Source of the DNA: Henckelia pumila
Taxonomy: Eukaryota; Streptophyta; Magnoliopsida; Lamiales; Gesneriaceae
Assembly (NCBI RefSeq): GCF_033568475.1
Contig: NC_133122.1
Location: 183,043,449 to 183,107,448, forward strand
Direction: 5' to 3'
DNA: 64,000 bases
Shown here: positions 10,609 to 21,465 of the stretch, piece after piece
Position numbering within the stretch: position 1 is the stretch's first letter
Layout: each line of letters starts with the position of its first letter
Notes under the pieces: model-generated
The model's input: only the letters and a program-made list of their open reading frames with translations
The model's database searches: none
Told to the model about the DNA's origin: nothing
Program-made: the position numbers and the translations under genes

Positions 10609-11779
10609 GCAACTGAAGCATGCAGTCGGGCCAACAACTGTAAACAGAGGCGCTGCTTGGGAGGCAACCCAAGGGGAGTATTTTTTTTCAATTTTAGTAT
10701 TTATTTTTGTTTTGAATTTTTTTACTTACATTGAGGACAATGTAATATTTTAAGTATGGGGAGAGGACTTAGCCAGTCATTGAGAGGATTCAGCGGGTTT
10801 TAAAAAGAAAAAAAATTTAGAGCTCATAATAAGTAGGATGAATATTGTTAGCCTATGATTATGAAGTTGAAAAAAATGAAAATTTTGTGAAAATTTTTAC
10901 TCTTGATTGGATATGAGAAACCATAACTTGGTTTGTGAATATTTTAAGCACACATGTTTTACCAGTCAATTGTAGCGATGCATTAGATGATGTTTGTGTC
11001 TGTTGGACCATTGCACGAAAATAGGTGTTTGTGGAGTCTGATAGTGTTTGAATCTTGATGATCTTTTTGACATGGCATATACGATCTTGGGTGCACCTGT
11101 TAAAATAATTTTTATAAAATTTTGAAAGAAAATGCATCTAACTCCATCATGGTTATGAGTAAGAGATTGAAATCCTAATCATATTGTTTTTGACTAAGTA
11201 TGCGGATTGAATGGGGTTAAAATTTTGGAAAATTTTAAAATAAAAATTCCATCCGGGCTTGGAAAGTGATTGAAATTCTAGTCACTATGTCATAGTTAAG
11301 TTTGCGGACTTAATGAGATTGTAGTTCCATCCAGGCTATAGACGAGGAGATTGAAATTCGAATCCTATCCTAGTTATAGCTAAGTATGCGGGTAATGATT
11401 GGGACTTTAACAATGTCGGGTGCAAAATCCGATAGTGCGTAATTATATCTCAAGAGAATTGTGTTGTGTTAAAGGATTGTTGGGAGGAGGGCTCTTAATG
11501 GTGAAACTTACACTGAAATGTGATAGGTCGGCGAACAGTCGTAAAACTATGTCTTTTGAAGTTGCATGTAGCTGGGGTAACATGTCACACACACACATTC
11601 ATATTCGACTGGAGGTGTATCATTGAAATCAAGAGTGTTTGTAAGTTTTTTTTTGTGTGGGAAACTTCTCTGAGGCTATGATATTCATGATTCGTCATTG
11701 CTTATGTTTTTGTTATATTTACATGTTGTCTTTTGCATGACTTGCTCGAGGGCGAGCAAGGGTTAAGTGTGGGGGAATT
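10609..11779 (+). other. 3' untranslated part of element A and polypurine tract
   Basis: No supported coding. It begins with GGAGGCAACCCAAGGGGAG, a phrase often found after pol in Athila-type elements, and ends with AAGTGTGGGGGAATT before the 3' LTR. The pol genes seem to have been removed between about 10390 and 10610. Confidence 0.6.
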
Positions 11780-13154
11780 TGATAGTCGTGTTTTTGTTGC
11801 ATATATTAATGTCGTTTTGTTGTTTTTTTGCATGCATTTATATGTTTAATTAAGTATTTTGTTCATATTTCATGTATCGTGTCTATATTACATGTTCCCG
11901 GATTTATTGTGTAGGATATAGCATTTTGTTGAAAAAAGAATCAGAGTTATGCTCGCTCGATCTGTGGTTTTTAACCGATCGGTCGAGGTGAAGATAAAGC
12001 CGAGAGTGCAGAACAGAGTATGGGCCGCTCGATCCGCAAGTTATCACCGATCGAGCGGGCACCATGGAAAATGGAAAATATTTGGACAAAAGTTTTTCCG
12101 CTCGATCTGCAACATCTTACCGATCGAGCGGATAAAGGGCAAAAGCGAAAGATTTGGGTCAGAGTTTTTCTCGCTCGATCGGTGGTTTTATACCGATCGA
12201 GCGATACATGATTCTCGAAAATTATTTCAGAAAAATGAAACTTGTCTTTTGAGGACTCTAGTCTATATTTAAGACTTTTATTCCGAATTTTACCTACTTT
12301 ATAATCAGATTTGAGGGTTTGAACTACAACAACTCTTTGGCGGCTAGGTTTTCTTCTAATTTTCTTAGACTTTTTTCTTTTATCTTGAATTTATTTGTTT
12401 GTGAGATTCAGATTTTCATTGTTTAATTTTATTTGAGTATCAAGAGTTGTTTGGAATTAATTCTTATGCTTGTATGTGAGATTATTGGCTTGATCACCAT
12501 GTGATTTTATCATACAATCAATAGCTAAATTAGATATCAAATCAGTAATTGTTTGAACCATCTAATTTGTGAAGAAACTATGATTAATATTTTTTGCTTG
12601 TGAATTTATTAATTCGTAGGAACAACAATTGACTAGATTAAATACATCCGCTTTTGTATGTGTTATCTAGGTTCATCAATTTCACTAGTTTGAAGGCTAC
12701 CTTAGATTTAAATCTTGATCGCTTGTATCTTGATTGATTTATTGGTAAGGGTTAATTTAGAACGCTTGTGTCTAGTTAAATAAAATTAAGATGAGATAGG
12801 AATTAAGGTTCCTATGATGAATATTCAATGAAAATTAATTATTTTTAGATAATCGATGATCGAGTGAATAACTTCAAGGGTGTAGTCGACCGATACCAAG
12901 GCTTGTTTTAATTGATTTCTTCGCTAGAATTTTGATCTTATATGTTAGTTGATAAAATTTTGTCTTAATTGTTTTTAATTTTAGTAGTTAATTCGAAAAT
13001 CTCAAAAAAACCCCCTTTATTTTATTTCAGTAATTTTTAAGAACACGATAAATTTCGCTTTCCTCGTGGGAATAATTTCTACTCTCGCTACTATATATTT
13101 TATTTATCTGAGTTGAGTTGGGTAATTTGGGCGCGATACGACTTAGCGTTACCA
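11780..13154 (+). repeat. 3' LTR of element A
   Basis: 1,375 bp, same ends and same four palindromes as the 5' LTR (about 11951-11988, 12026-12060, 12099-12130, 12170-12205). Here the arms match better than in the 5' LTR. Preceded by the polypurine tract at 11763-11779. Confidence 0.88.
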
Positions 13155-14062
13155 GACCCGCACCGTGATCACCTACTAATCAAAAGTTTAAGCATGCAAT
13201 TAAGTATTAAATAATCTTAATTAGAGTAAATGCGTAACTTTAAATAAGCTACAAAACCTAGTGGCCAATCCTGCCATCCAGCCTTTGTCACCACCTAACC
13301 TCTCTGTCCTCAAGAGAACTACCTGCATCTGCCCCATTGAATGGGGTATCCAGACAACAAAAAATAACCGGAAGTGAGCCTAACACGCTCAGTACGAGAG
13401 TATGAGTATACACTATTATATGTGCAAGTATGCAAATGAACTGGGTACCAAGACACTCAGGTCAAGAAACTAGCTCATAAGCCGGGCCCAGGGTAAATAG
13501 CACGTTGTGCCGTCGTATCAGAAGGTGGCTTCTATACCCAGTGAATAATGATAACCTGATACTAGTACAAGTTTCCAAACGTAACGGTGATCTGACACAA
13601 AACTTACGTATCCAACCATCCACAAACTCGTAGGGTGAGCGCCCTACTACAAGATACCTCTAGGATAAAGGCTTAATATGCTCTTGTATGAAACATACAG
13701 TCATGACATGTTGTATTATATAAATCATGGAATCACATAATACATGCATACTCAATCTGGATATCTCGAATAATACATATGTATCTTACTAAAGCAGATC
13801 TTAGAAGCTCCCCTCTAGGTCCAAGCCTACCATGTAGCACTACAATACATAAATACCATGTATTATCTAGCATGTCAAACATCACCTATCATGCTCTAAA
13901 AGCCTTAATTAAACTATAGCATCTCCCTATTTCCTATAAGAAGCCAGAGTCATACCTTCATCCGTCATCAGCCTGCGGATGTCGCATGCCCCAAAGCTTG
14001 GGCACTGCCTTGCTACGACCCCTGGACACCTCGCCAAAGCTCCGTCGCTTGGCCACTACTAC
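13155..14062 (-). repeat. truncated 3' LTR of element B
   Basis: Colinear with 15727 to about 16650 (GCACCGTGATCACC... through ...CCGTCGCTTGG-CACTACTAC), with scattered substitutions. The first 11 bases of this LTR lie at 6527-6537, on the other side of the Athila-like insertion. Similarity stops near 14062, so the upstream third, including the palindromes and TATA box, is missing. Confidence 0.8.
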
Positions 14063-15715
14063 TGACACTAACCCAACATCAAGAAATAATTCCTAGAAGA
14101 TTCAAATAAATTCTTAATACTCTTCTGATAGTTATACTCATTCCTATGACTGTGCATACATCGAGACTGAGGTAAGTATTCCTAAAATGCCAAATTGGAA
14201 CTAAAGAATCCTTCTAGAGCACACCGGCATAAGGTCGCACTTACTATACCATCTTGAAACCCGACAGTCATCAGCATCCTGGAATAACTCATCCTTGAGT
14301 CTTTGATGATTTCCATTATTACTGAGCAACATTCCTATCTGGACCAAAATCATTGGTCAAGGAAAATTTTTATAATTTTACAAAAACACAACTCAAATAC
14401 CGAGTCTGCAAGCATCTGACAATTCAATCCTGTTGAATACCAATTCAACTATACTCTTGGATTAAATCTTGAAATCCCAAATCAAAGACCGAAAACTTAT
14501 CTGCTCAAAACGATTACATGTCAAGGAAAATCACTTCCAAGACTGTTCTGACAACAGAAATTCTCGCTATGTATCTCTGAAAAAATCAGACTAAAAAAAT
14601 GCCTTAAATATCGAATCTCTTAAATCTTCATGATATACTTCCAATATCATTATACTTTCACTGTGACTGTTGCAAAATACTAGACTAAGGTAGCCCCCCC
14701 TGAATAACCATCTGAAAACATGAGAGAATTCTAGATTAATACAAACTTAGGGTCGTGCTTCCTCCTCAGTCTAATCATCTATTCACACAGTCCACAGTAC
14801 TTTGTGTAATTTATCATTATTCCCCTGATGATAGACATCGTTCCTGGCAAACACTTAACTTACTAGAATATTCTAGGTAAAACATCTAGAACTATTCATT
14901 TGAAAAAATGCATAATATAATCCCAAGTACACAAATGATCAATCCTTTATTCAATAAAATCAAGAAAATCTCAAATATTACAATACTTGAACCACTAATC
15001 CAGGTTCTAATACAATCTTTATTACAAGTTCATGTAATACATAACTTAATCAAAAGATTGCATTGAAAGATGTACAATACAACAATTAAATAAGTACATC
15101 AATTAACTAAAATCTTTAATACATTTGATTCAACTGATTACAACTGAAATATTTTTTACAACAAAACTTAATACAGTATTTAAATTCTTGCGGAATTCTT
15201 TCATTCTGTCTACTGATCTTGAGCATGAGGTTTCCCGTCTACCACACACTAAAGCTTTAATGCAGGCATGTCAGCAAACCTTCTTCCTCGCCAGATCTAA
15301 AAGATTAAATCTCACTAATCTACCGGATCTTTCCAATATTGTTGGGTTTCTTATCTGGTAGATGAGACAATATTTTTCTGACAATCTCACCAACTACTAG
15401 TGGAGAGTCTTCAGGGGTGGCTTCCTTGGTCGAAGCAGAATGGATGACTACATGTCACACATTTCATTCAACCCTGAGAAGTGTCTAGCTTTGAAAACTT
15501 GATCTTCTCTTCCAGCTCTATCCTGCTAGGATCCAGATAATACGAACCTCTGATGTCAATCTTAGCAATGACGATCTCGGAAAAGCCCAAACATCTTGCT
15601 ATTCGAATTACTGATAATGTTATCGTCATTGAATCCAAATCGCAATCCTACAAAAGATAACCCAAAATCAATATTATTTCCCAAAGAATCTTATTGCATG
15701 CTCTGATACAATAAA
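14063..15715 (-). other. residual interior of element B, no recognisable coding domain
   Basis: Between the truncated 3' LTR and the primer binding site. Frames are short and broken; no zinc knuckle, protease, reverse transcriptase or integrase motif is visible. I infer a 5' leader plus possible decayed gag. A primer binding site occupies 15697-15710. Confidence 0.5.
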
Positions 15716-17226
15716 TGTAGTGACCCGCACCATGATCACCTACTAATCAGAAGCTTAAGCATGCAATTAAACATTAAATAATCTTAATCAGAGTAAATGT
15801 GGAACTTTAAATAAGCTAAATACAATATAAGCAAAACCTAGAGGTCAACCCTGTCATCCATTCTTGGTCACCACCTAACCTCCCTGTCCTCAGGAGAACT
15901 ACATGCATCTGCCCCATTGAATGGGGTATCCAGACAACAAAAAATAACCGGAAGTGAGCCTAACACGCTCAGTACAAGAGTATAGTATACAGTACTATTA
16001 TATGTGCATGTATGCAAATGAACTGGGTATCAAGACACTCAGGTAAAGAAAACTAGCTAATAAACCGGGCCCAAGGTATATAGCACGCTGCGTCGTCGCA
16101 TCAGGAGGTGGCTCCTATACCCAGTGGATAATGGTGACCTGATACTAGTACAAGTCTCCAACCATAACGGCGACCTGATACAAGACTTACGTATATAACC
16201 ATCCACAAACTCGTAGGGTGAGCGCCCTACTACAGGATACCTCTAGGATAAAGGCTCAATATGCTCATGTATGCAACATATAGTCATGACATGTTGTATT
16301 ATATAAATCATGCAATCACATAATACATGCATACTCAATCTGGATATCTCAAATAATACTTCTGTAACTTACTAAGGCAAATCCTAGAAGCTCTTCTCTA
16401 GGTCTAAGTCTACCATGCAGCACTACAATACATAAATACCATGTTATCTAGCATGCCAAACGTAACCTATCATGCTCTAAAAGCCTTAATTAAACTATAG
16501 CATACTCCCTATTTCCTATAAGGAGCCAGAGCCATACCTTCATCCGTTGTAAGCCCGTTGATGTCGCATGCCCCAGAGCCTGGGCACAGCCTTGCTACGA
16601 CCCCTGGACACCTCGCCAAAACTCCGTCGCTTGGACACTACTACGGACATTGTCTATTAACTATAAAAAAATACTACTACATACTCCAACTCTTAAATAA
16701 AGAGTCACAAATCCCTTAAAATAGAGCCATACGGGAGAGGAGAGGTTTGGAAAATGGTGTGAAATGAGTTCCCTCGGAACCCCTATTTATAGACGATGAT
16801 CGGAAGCTCCGATCGCCTGATCGAAAGCTCTGATTGATGCATGCATGCAACGTGTCCATTGGCTAAGATCAGAAGCTCCGATTTGCACTTCGGAGGTTCC
16901 GATCTCTTGCATGCAGCTACGTGTACAAGCTCTAATGCCGCGTCCCGGATGATACAGATCGAAAGCTCTGATCGCATGATCGGACGTTCCGATCGTCCAC
17001 GCTGCTTCCGAACTGGCTTCATTGGTTCCGATCTGATCGGACGTTCCGATCCTGGTTCGGAAGCTCCAATCCTATTTAGGCCCAATAAGCCCATTAAGCA
17101 TTTTTTCGGGTGTTTTGGACCCAAATCCTTGGTCTGTTAGATTATATTAAAATCCCATAATCATGTTTTATTAATTCTAAACATGATTAGAAAATTAATC
17201 TTGTAAAATTAAATCGGGTTATTACA
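15716..17226 (-). repeat. 5' LTR of element B with a palindrome array upstream of its TATA box
   Basis: Full 1.5-kb LTR. In transcription order (minus strand) it holds AT-rich sequence, then a run of 17-bp palindromes of consensus GATCGGAAGCTCCGATC (about 17065-16797), then a TATA box CTATAAATAGGGG at about 16792-16780. About 900 bp at its low-coordinate side match 13155-14062. Confidence 0.82.
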
Positions 17227-17231
17227 AGATT

Positions 17232-17806
17232 CTTTGTAGGATTCATCAAAATCATTATCAAAGTCACTTAAATTAAATAACCAAACCCAATGATTTCTGA
17301 TTCATAATTTCTAAGCGCATCATCTACAGGAACATCACCTACATGTTATCTCTTATATGTTCTCTAAATTCCCTAACAGGTACGTTGTTATATTCTAAAT
17401 CTAGAACCTGTAAAAGCTTTGTCATTGTCTCCTCAATTCACAAAGTCAATTTATCTTTATTTTTGTAACGCTCATACAACAGTGTCATATCGATATCCAT
17501 TTTAATCTCAATAAGACATTTTTCAATCACAATTCCAAGCAACCTAAAGAAAAACCTAACATTTAACATATTCTCCCCACATAATTTGTACAACTCATAC
17601 AAAACAGAGAAATTTAACATATCCAAATTCAAATGCTTAACTTCATACTTAGCCCCTTTGACGTACTGCAATTTCGGGCAAAGTTCAAACTGGCCACCGT
17701 ACCAAACATCAACATCGAATAAAAAATCCATCAACTCCCGAGAAAACAAGAAATATGAATTAACAACCAAAATACTTACCTTTCTAAGATAACAAATGAA
17801 AAACAT
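17232..17806 (-). pseudogene. MULE-1 transposase, N-terminal PB1-like part
   Basis: From the ATG at 17806 the frame contains FDVDVWYGGQFELCPKLQYV, matching the conserved start of plant MULE transposases (a hydrophobic strand, then YGG-F, then a Y-GG-like turn). This was described as a PB1-like domain preceding the MuDR region. The frame stops at 17438. Downstream bases to 17232 remain acidic and MULE-like but carry stops. Sequence continuity resumes at 6521 across the AGATT target duplication, which shows that the two parts were one gene before the gypsy insertion. Start chosen because it is the first ATG inside the right inverted repeat and in frame with the motif. Confidence 0.7.
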
Positions 17807-18234
17807 TTACCAATTTATTGAATGAATAAAATTGAAACACACAGTATGAATATATAGAAATTTTATCTGATCCACAAAATAAAAAACAATCCAGTGTACT
17901 TAAAACTTATTAGTCCAGCCAAAAGACCGAAAAGAGGAAAAGACCAACATATTTGAACTATCACTTTATACAAAATTTTTGAAGAATAAATCAATAAATA
18001 ATATACTAAAAACATTAAGGAAAGAGAAACAAATTCTACAGAGACTGACGCAAGGAGGTTGGTTGCGCTTTTTCAAAAGAATGCCTCTTTCTCGTTAACC
18101 CTCCATGCTCTGCTGCAATTCTTCGCTTGAAAAAATTAGGGCAAATAAGAGTGACGGGTAGTTCAAATATTTAATATAATAGAAGGGTAAAACTGTTATA
18201 TATGGCTCATTTTTCACCTTTAATTAATTTGAGG

Positions 18235-18348
18235 CACATGTGCTATTTTTGGGAAAAACAAATTGGAGATGGAAAGCTTATTTATTTTTTTTAGGGTATA
18301 TACGTGCTCTTTTTAAATTTCATGAGGGGACATTGTGCATTTTTCTCT
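18235..18348 (-). repeat. MULE-1 right terminal inverted repeat
   Basis: Reverse complement begins AGAGAAAAATGCACAATGTC and aligns with 3044-3152. Followed by AAAACAATT (18349-18357), which differs from the left target copy at one base. The transposase start (17806) lies about 430 bp inside this end, as expected if this repeat carries its promoter. Confidence 0.82.
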
Positions 18349-18952
18349 AAAACAATTGGTACACCAATATCATATATTTATATCATATTTTCAATGTTTT
18401 GTACCGTTATTCATTCAAAAAAAGAAAAATATGTAATGAATACCAATACTTGCATGCATCTTTGAGTACTTTAAAAATCATATATTAGTACCAAATTTGA
18501 AACAATTTATGCTCAAATATCATGTGTTAGTACTGCATTATTCAGTGTTTTATACTGACTTTTATCTGAAAAAACATGTGTGCCAAAGCGTGCAGAAACA
18601 TTTTATTATGAATTAGGGAGTTCAAATATACTTCTTGTTTGATAGGAACTGAATGCAAAATTATGTTTGGATTTTAAAATTTAAAGCAAATTTACACTTG
18701 ATTTAACCAAAGTTTTATAATATTTTGTAAAATTCGACATAAAACATAAAATATATGAAAATTTTTGCACTTAAATTTTTAAATTTTTATTGTTTGATTA
18801 TATTTAAAATAAAAATATGAATGATTTAAACATAATAACTTTCATAATAAATGTAAAAATATAAAATTTGGAAAATATTTTTTTATATTAAAAAAAAGTC
18901 ATAAATAAGTGTAATTTTGTTAAACAGTACAATAAAAAAGATCAATTGGAGT
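18349..18952. other. AT-rich flank of MULE-1
   Basis: Starts with the right target copy AAAACAATT. Holds degenerate inverted matches to the left flank (18362-18410) and then featureless AT-rich DNA. The last 8 bases (18945-18952, ATTGGAGT) are the left TSD of the next MITE. Confidence 0.4.
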
Positions 18953-19671
18953 TAGGGGTGTGCAACGGTAGGTCTGGTAGGGTTTTACATAATTACGGTT
19001 TGGTTTTTTGGTCTACGATTTTTTAAATGTCTAATCCAAAAACCAAACCATTTAATTACGGTCTGGTTTGGTTTTATAGTACTACGGTCTGGTTTGGTTT
19101 TATAGTACTACGGTCTGGTTTATACGGTCGGTTTTGTTGTTTTAAAACAAATTCAGTTGATTAATTATGTATCATTCTACGAGTTATAAATTGGTAATTT
19201 AAATTCAGTTTATATAATTTTTCGTTAGGTTTTATGAGTTTACAACTATAAAATTTGATAAAAATTATTTTTATCGTTTTTCCAATAATGCAATTTATAC
19301 ATTAAATTATTTTAAAATGTATTCAAATATCTTGTAATAAACTTTTTAGTAAATTTTTTTTATAATTAGTTATACAAATTTAACGCATAAAAAAATATAC
19401 AAATAAATATACAATAATTTATATTTCAATTATTAAAATTATACTCACTTATCAATGGTCTAAATATAAATAAAATATTTATTTTATTAAAGTACGGTTT
19501 AAACGGTCGGTTTGGTTTTGAAGTATATAAAACCGTAACCAAACCATAATAATTTTGGTTTTAAGTTATAAAACCAAACTAATAAATCCGGATATGGTTC
19601 GGTTTGGTTTTCGATTTCTTCGGTTTGGATTTTCAGTTTTTTCGATTTCGCCCATATTATGAACACCCCTA
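18953..19671. mobile_element. hAT-type MITE (TAGGGGTG ends)
   Basis: 719 bp with ends TAGGGGTGTGCAACGG and TATGAACACCCCTA, flanked by a perfect 8-bp duplication ATTGGAGT (18945-18952 and 19672-19679). The interior repeats GGTTTGGTTTT-like phrases near both ends. The 8-bp TSD and ends fit hAT-derived non-autonomous elements. No ORF. Confidence 0.82.
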
Positions 19672-19774
19672 ATTGGAGTGTTCACCGGGGGTGTATTCAA
19701 TGAGGAGAATTAATGACTTTTGTGGATTTTAGAAGTCTAATGGTATTCAATCATGACTTTTATATACTCTATAG

Positions 19775-20478
19775 TAGGGGTGGAATCGGGTCGGAACCCG
19801 TCCCGTAACCCCCTTACCCGATTCCCGTCCCGATAGGAATTGAGATATTTTTTTTCTCTCGATCCCGCACCCGATATGTGTCGGGACCCGAATGTTCGGG
19901 ATCCCGTCGGGTCGGGAGAGGGTAATCCCGAATAATATTTTTTTAAAAAAGAAATTCTATGAAAATATTTTTTTGAAAAAAATTTATGAAAAAAATCAAA
20001 CAATTTCTTAATACATTACAAATAAATTAAAATTTATTTATATATAACCATTAAAAAACTAAAACATTTTTTTAATACATTACAAATAAATTAAAACAAC
20101 TACTTGATTAATAAAAAAACATATAATTATTCATAATAATAAAAAAAACAAAATAAAAAATTATAACTCAATGTTAATATTAAAAAATATAAATATAAAA
20201 AAAACTATATGGTATATAATTATAAAACATTAATATTAAAACATAAAATTAAAAAAAATTAATTTTTTAATTAAAAATATTATTTTTATATTCGGGTCGG
20301 GTCGGGTCGGGAATCCCGTCGGGAAGGGTTGCCTATCCCGATCCCGATCCCGACATTGATCGGGTCGGGAAAAATCCCGAACACTCGGGTCGAAAAAAAT
20401 TCGGGACGAAAAAAATTCGGGACGGGAACGGGTTGGGAATCGGGACGGGTCGGGATTTTTTAAATTTTGCCACCCCTA
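19775..20478. mobile_element. second hAT-type MITE (TAGGGGTGG / CCACCCCTA ends)
   Basis: 704 bp, ends TAGGGGTGGAATCGGGTCGG and TTTTGCCACCCCTA, flanked by a perfect 8-bp duplication CTCTATAG (19767-19774 and 20479-20486). GC-rich subterminal CCCGTCCCG / CGGGTCGGG repeats surround a very AT-rich core. Its interior differs from the MITE at 18953, so it is a separate family. The sequence around it (GGGTGTATTCAAT from about 19688) may be an older MITE that it hit. Confidence 0.83.
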
Positions 20479-20781
20479 CTCTATAGAAATCTAGTGGTAT
20501 TCAAAATAGTCTTTTTTAGAGTTTTAAAAGTCAAGTGATATTCAACCTTGACTTTTAAAAACTCTACAAAAGTCTAGTGTTATTCAAAATATCAATAGAC
20601 TTTTAATAACTCCGAAAATAATTGACATACAAACATTAATACTTAAAATACAAGTATAATTTGTAAAAAAATGTCTTTGGTCTAACCCAAAGATTTGGAT
20701 GAATTTCTAAAATTAAAACTCATAATTTCTCTTTCTTTCTCATATCTCCTCACTCCTCTCTATCTCACTCTCTCCCATATT

Positions 20782-20785
<4 letters not shown>

Positions 20786-20819
<34 letters not shown>

Positions 20820-20840
20820 TTATTTATTTATTTATTTATA
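20786..20840. repeat. TA and TTTA microsatellite
   Basis: About fifteen TA units, then six TTTA units. Confidence 0.9.
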
Positions 20841-21465
20841 TTCATGTATTTTTTCATTATTTTCATAAATTTTTTGGGATAGTTTAAATCAAAATAAAAA
20901 ATATTATTCAAAAATTTGAAAATTTTGAACTATTTTATGCTTTTTAATATTTATAATTATAATATTTAATGATAATAATATATTATTCAAAAAAATAAAA
21001 TATAATTTAATTCAAATATTTGAATAATCGGATAACAGACATGATAAAAAATAAAAAAAAAATTAACAAATAAATTTTTATGATATAATTGATAAAATAA
21101 TTTATAAGTTATCATATGTTTTTTTAAAAAAAAAATTAACTTTACACAATCACAAATTTTTTAGTTTTTAATTTTGTTACATTAATATATATATATATAC
21201 ATTTAAAATAAAATGAAATTCATTTTTATCAATAAATTAAAATAATATTTCAAATAAAATTATTATTTATGTCAAATAATTTCTACTTCAAAAGACAAAA
21301 ACAAAAAATAATAAGATAGGAATTCTTGCAATTGTCGGAAAAAGTTTACAAATCTCTATTAAAAATACCGCGTGTACACAGAATCCAGCGAAGTCAATAA
21401 AAATCCATATTAGATAATCACTAATCCAGTCGTCTTCTTCGAGCTTCTCCACTTTCAATGGCAGC
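20841..21465. other. AT-rich sequence and promoter region upstream of the PAXX-like gene
   Basis: Strongly AT-rich to about 21290, with no ORF. The 180 bp before the start codon at 21466 are less AT-rich and include pyrimidine-rich CGTCTTCTTCGAGCTTCTCC, typical of plant 5' leaders. No clear TATA box was chosen. Confidence 0.35.

Larger units (their letters stand above)
6538..13154 (+). mobile_element. Athila-like gypsy element (element A), gag-protease only
   Basis: Two LTRs (6538-7978 and 11780-13154) begin TGAYAGTCGTG and end GCGTTACCA. They are bordered by the perfect 5-bp duplication GACCC (6533-6537 and 13155-13159). The primer site TGGCATCGTTGACAGGGA (7984-8001) resembles the TGGCGCCGTTGCCGGGGA-type site of Athila/Tat elements. 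A polypurine tract AAGTGTGGGGGAATT precedes the 3' LTR. The interior holds gag and protease sequences, but the reverse transcriptase, RNase H and integrase are absent: only ~1.2 kb of non-coding sequence lies between the protease region and the 3' LTR. It would need enzymes from another element to move. Confidence 0.88.
6527..17226 (-). mobile_element. minus-strand gypsy-type LTR retrotransposon (element B), internally deleted
   Basis: Both ends read TGTAGTGACCC... and ...GGTTATTACA, flanked by the perfect 5-bp duplication AGATT (6522-6526 and 17227-17231). On the minus strand the LTR runs TGTAATAACCCG to GGGTCACTACA and is followed, after 5 bases, by TGTATCAGAGCATGC (15697-15710), a primer binding site. 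So 15716-17226 is the 5' LTR. The left copy (6527-6537 plus 13155 to about 14062) is the 3' LTR, lacks ~570 bp of its upstream part, and is itself split by the Athila-like element. Only ~1.65 kb of interior remains, with no recognisable polyprotein, so the element is non-autonomous. Confidence 0.85.
3044..18348 (-). mobile_element. MULE-1: Mutator-like DNA transposon, interrupted by two nested gypsy elements
   Basis: The ends form a ~110-bp inverted repeat (3044-3152 and 18235-18348; shared core AAATGCACA, then AGAGCACGT-like, then CCAATTTATTT-like blocks). The flanks are a near-perfect 9-bp duplication, AAAAAAATT left and AAAACAATT right, the length expected for Mutator elements. A transposase is read on the minus strand from the right end, and a GRF zinc-finger fragment on the plus strand near the left end. 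Without the inserted 10.7 kb (6527-17231) the element would be about 4.6 kb, a normal MULE size. The transposase carries several stops, so it is not autonomous now. Confidence 0.82.
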
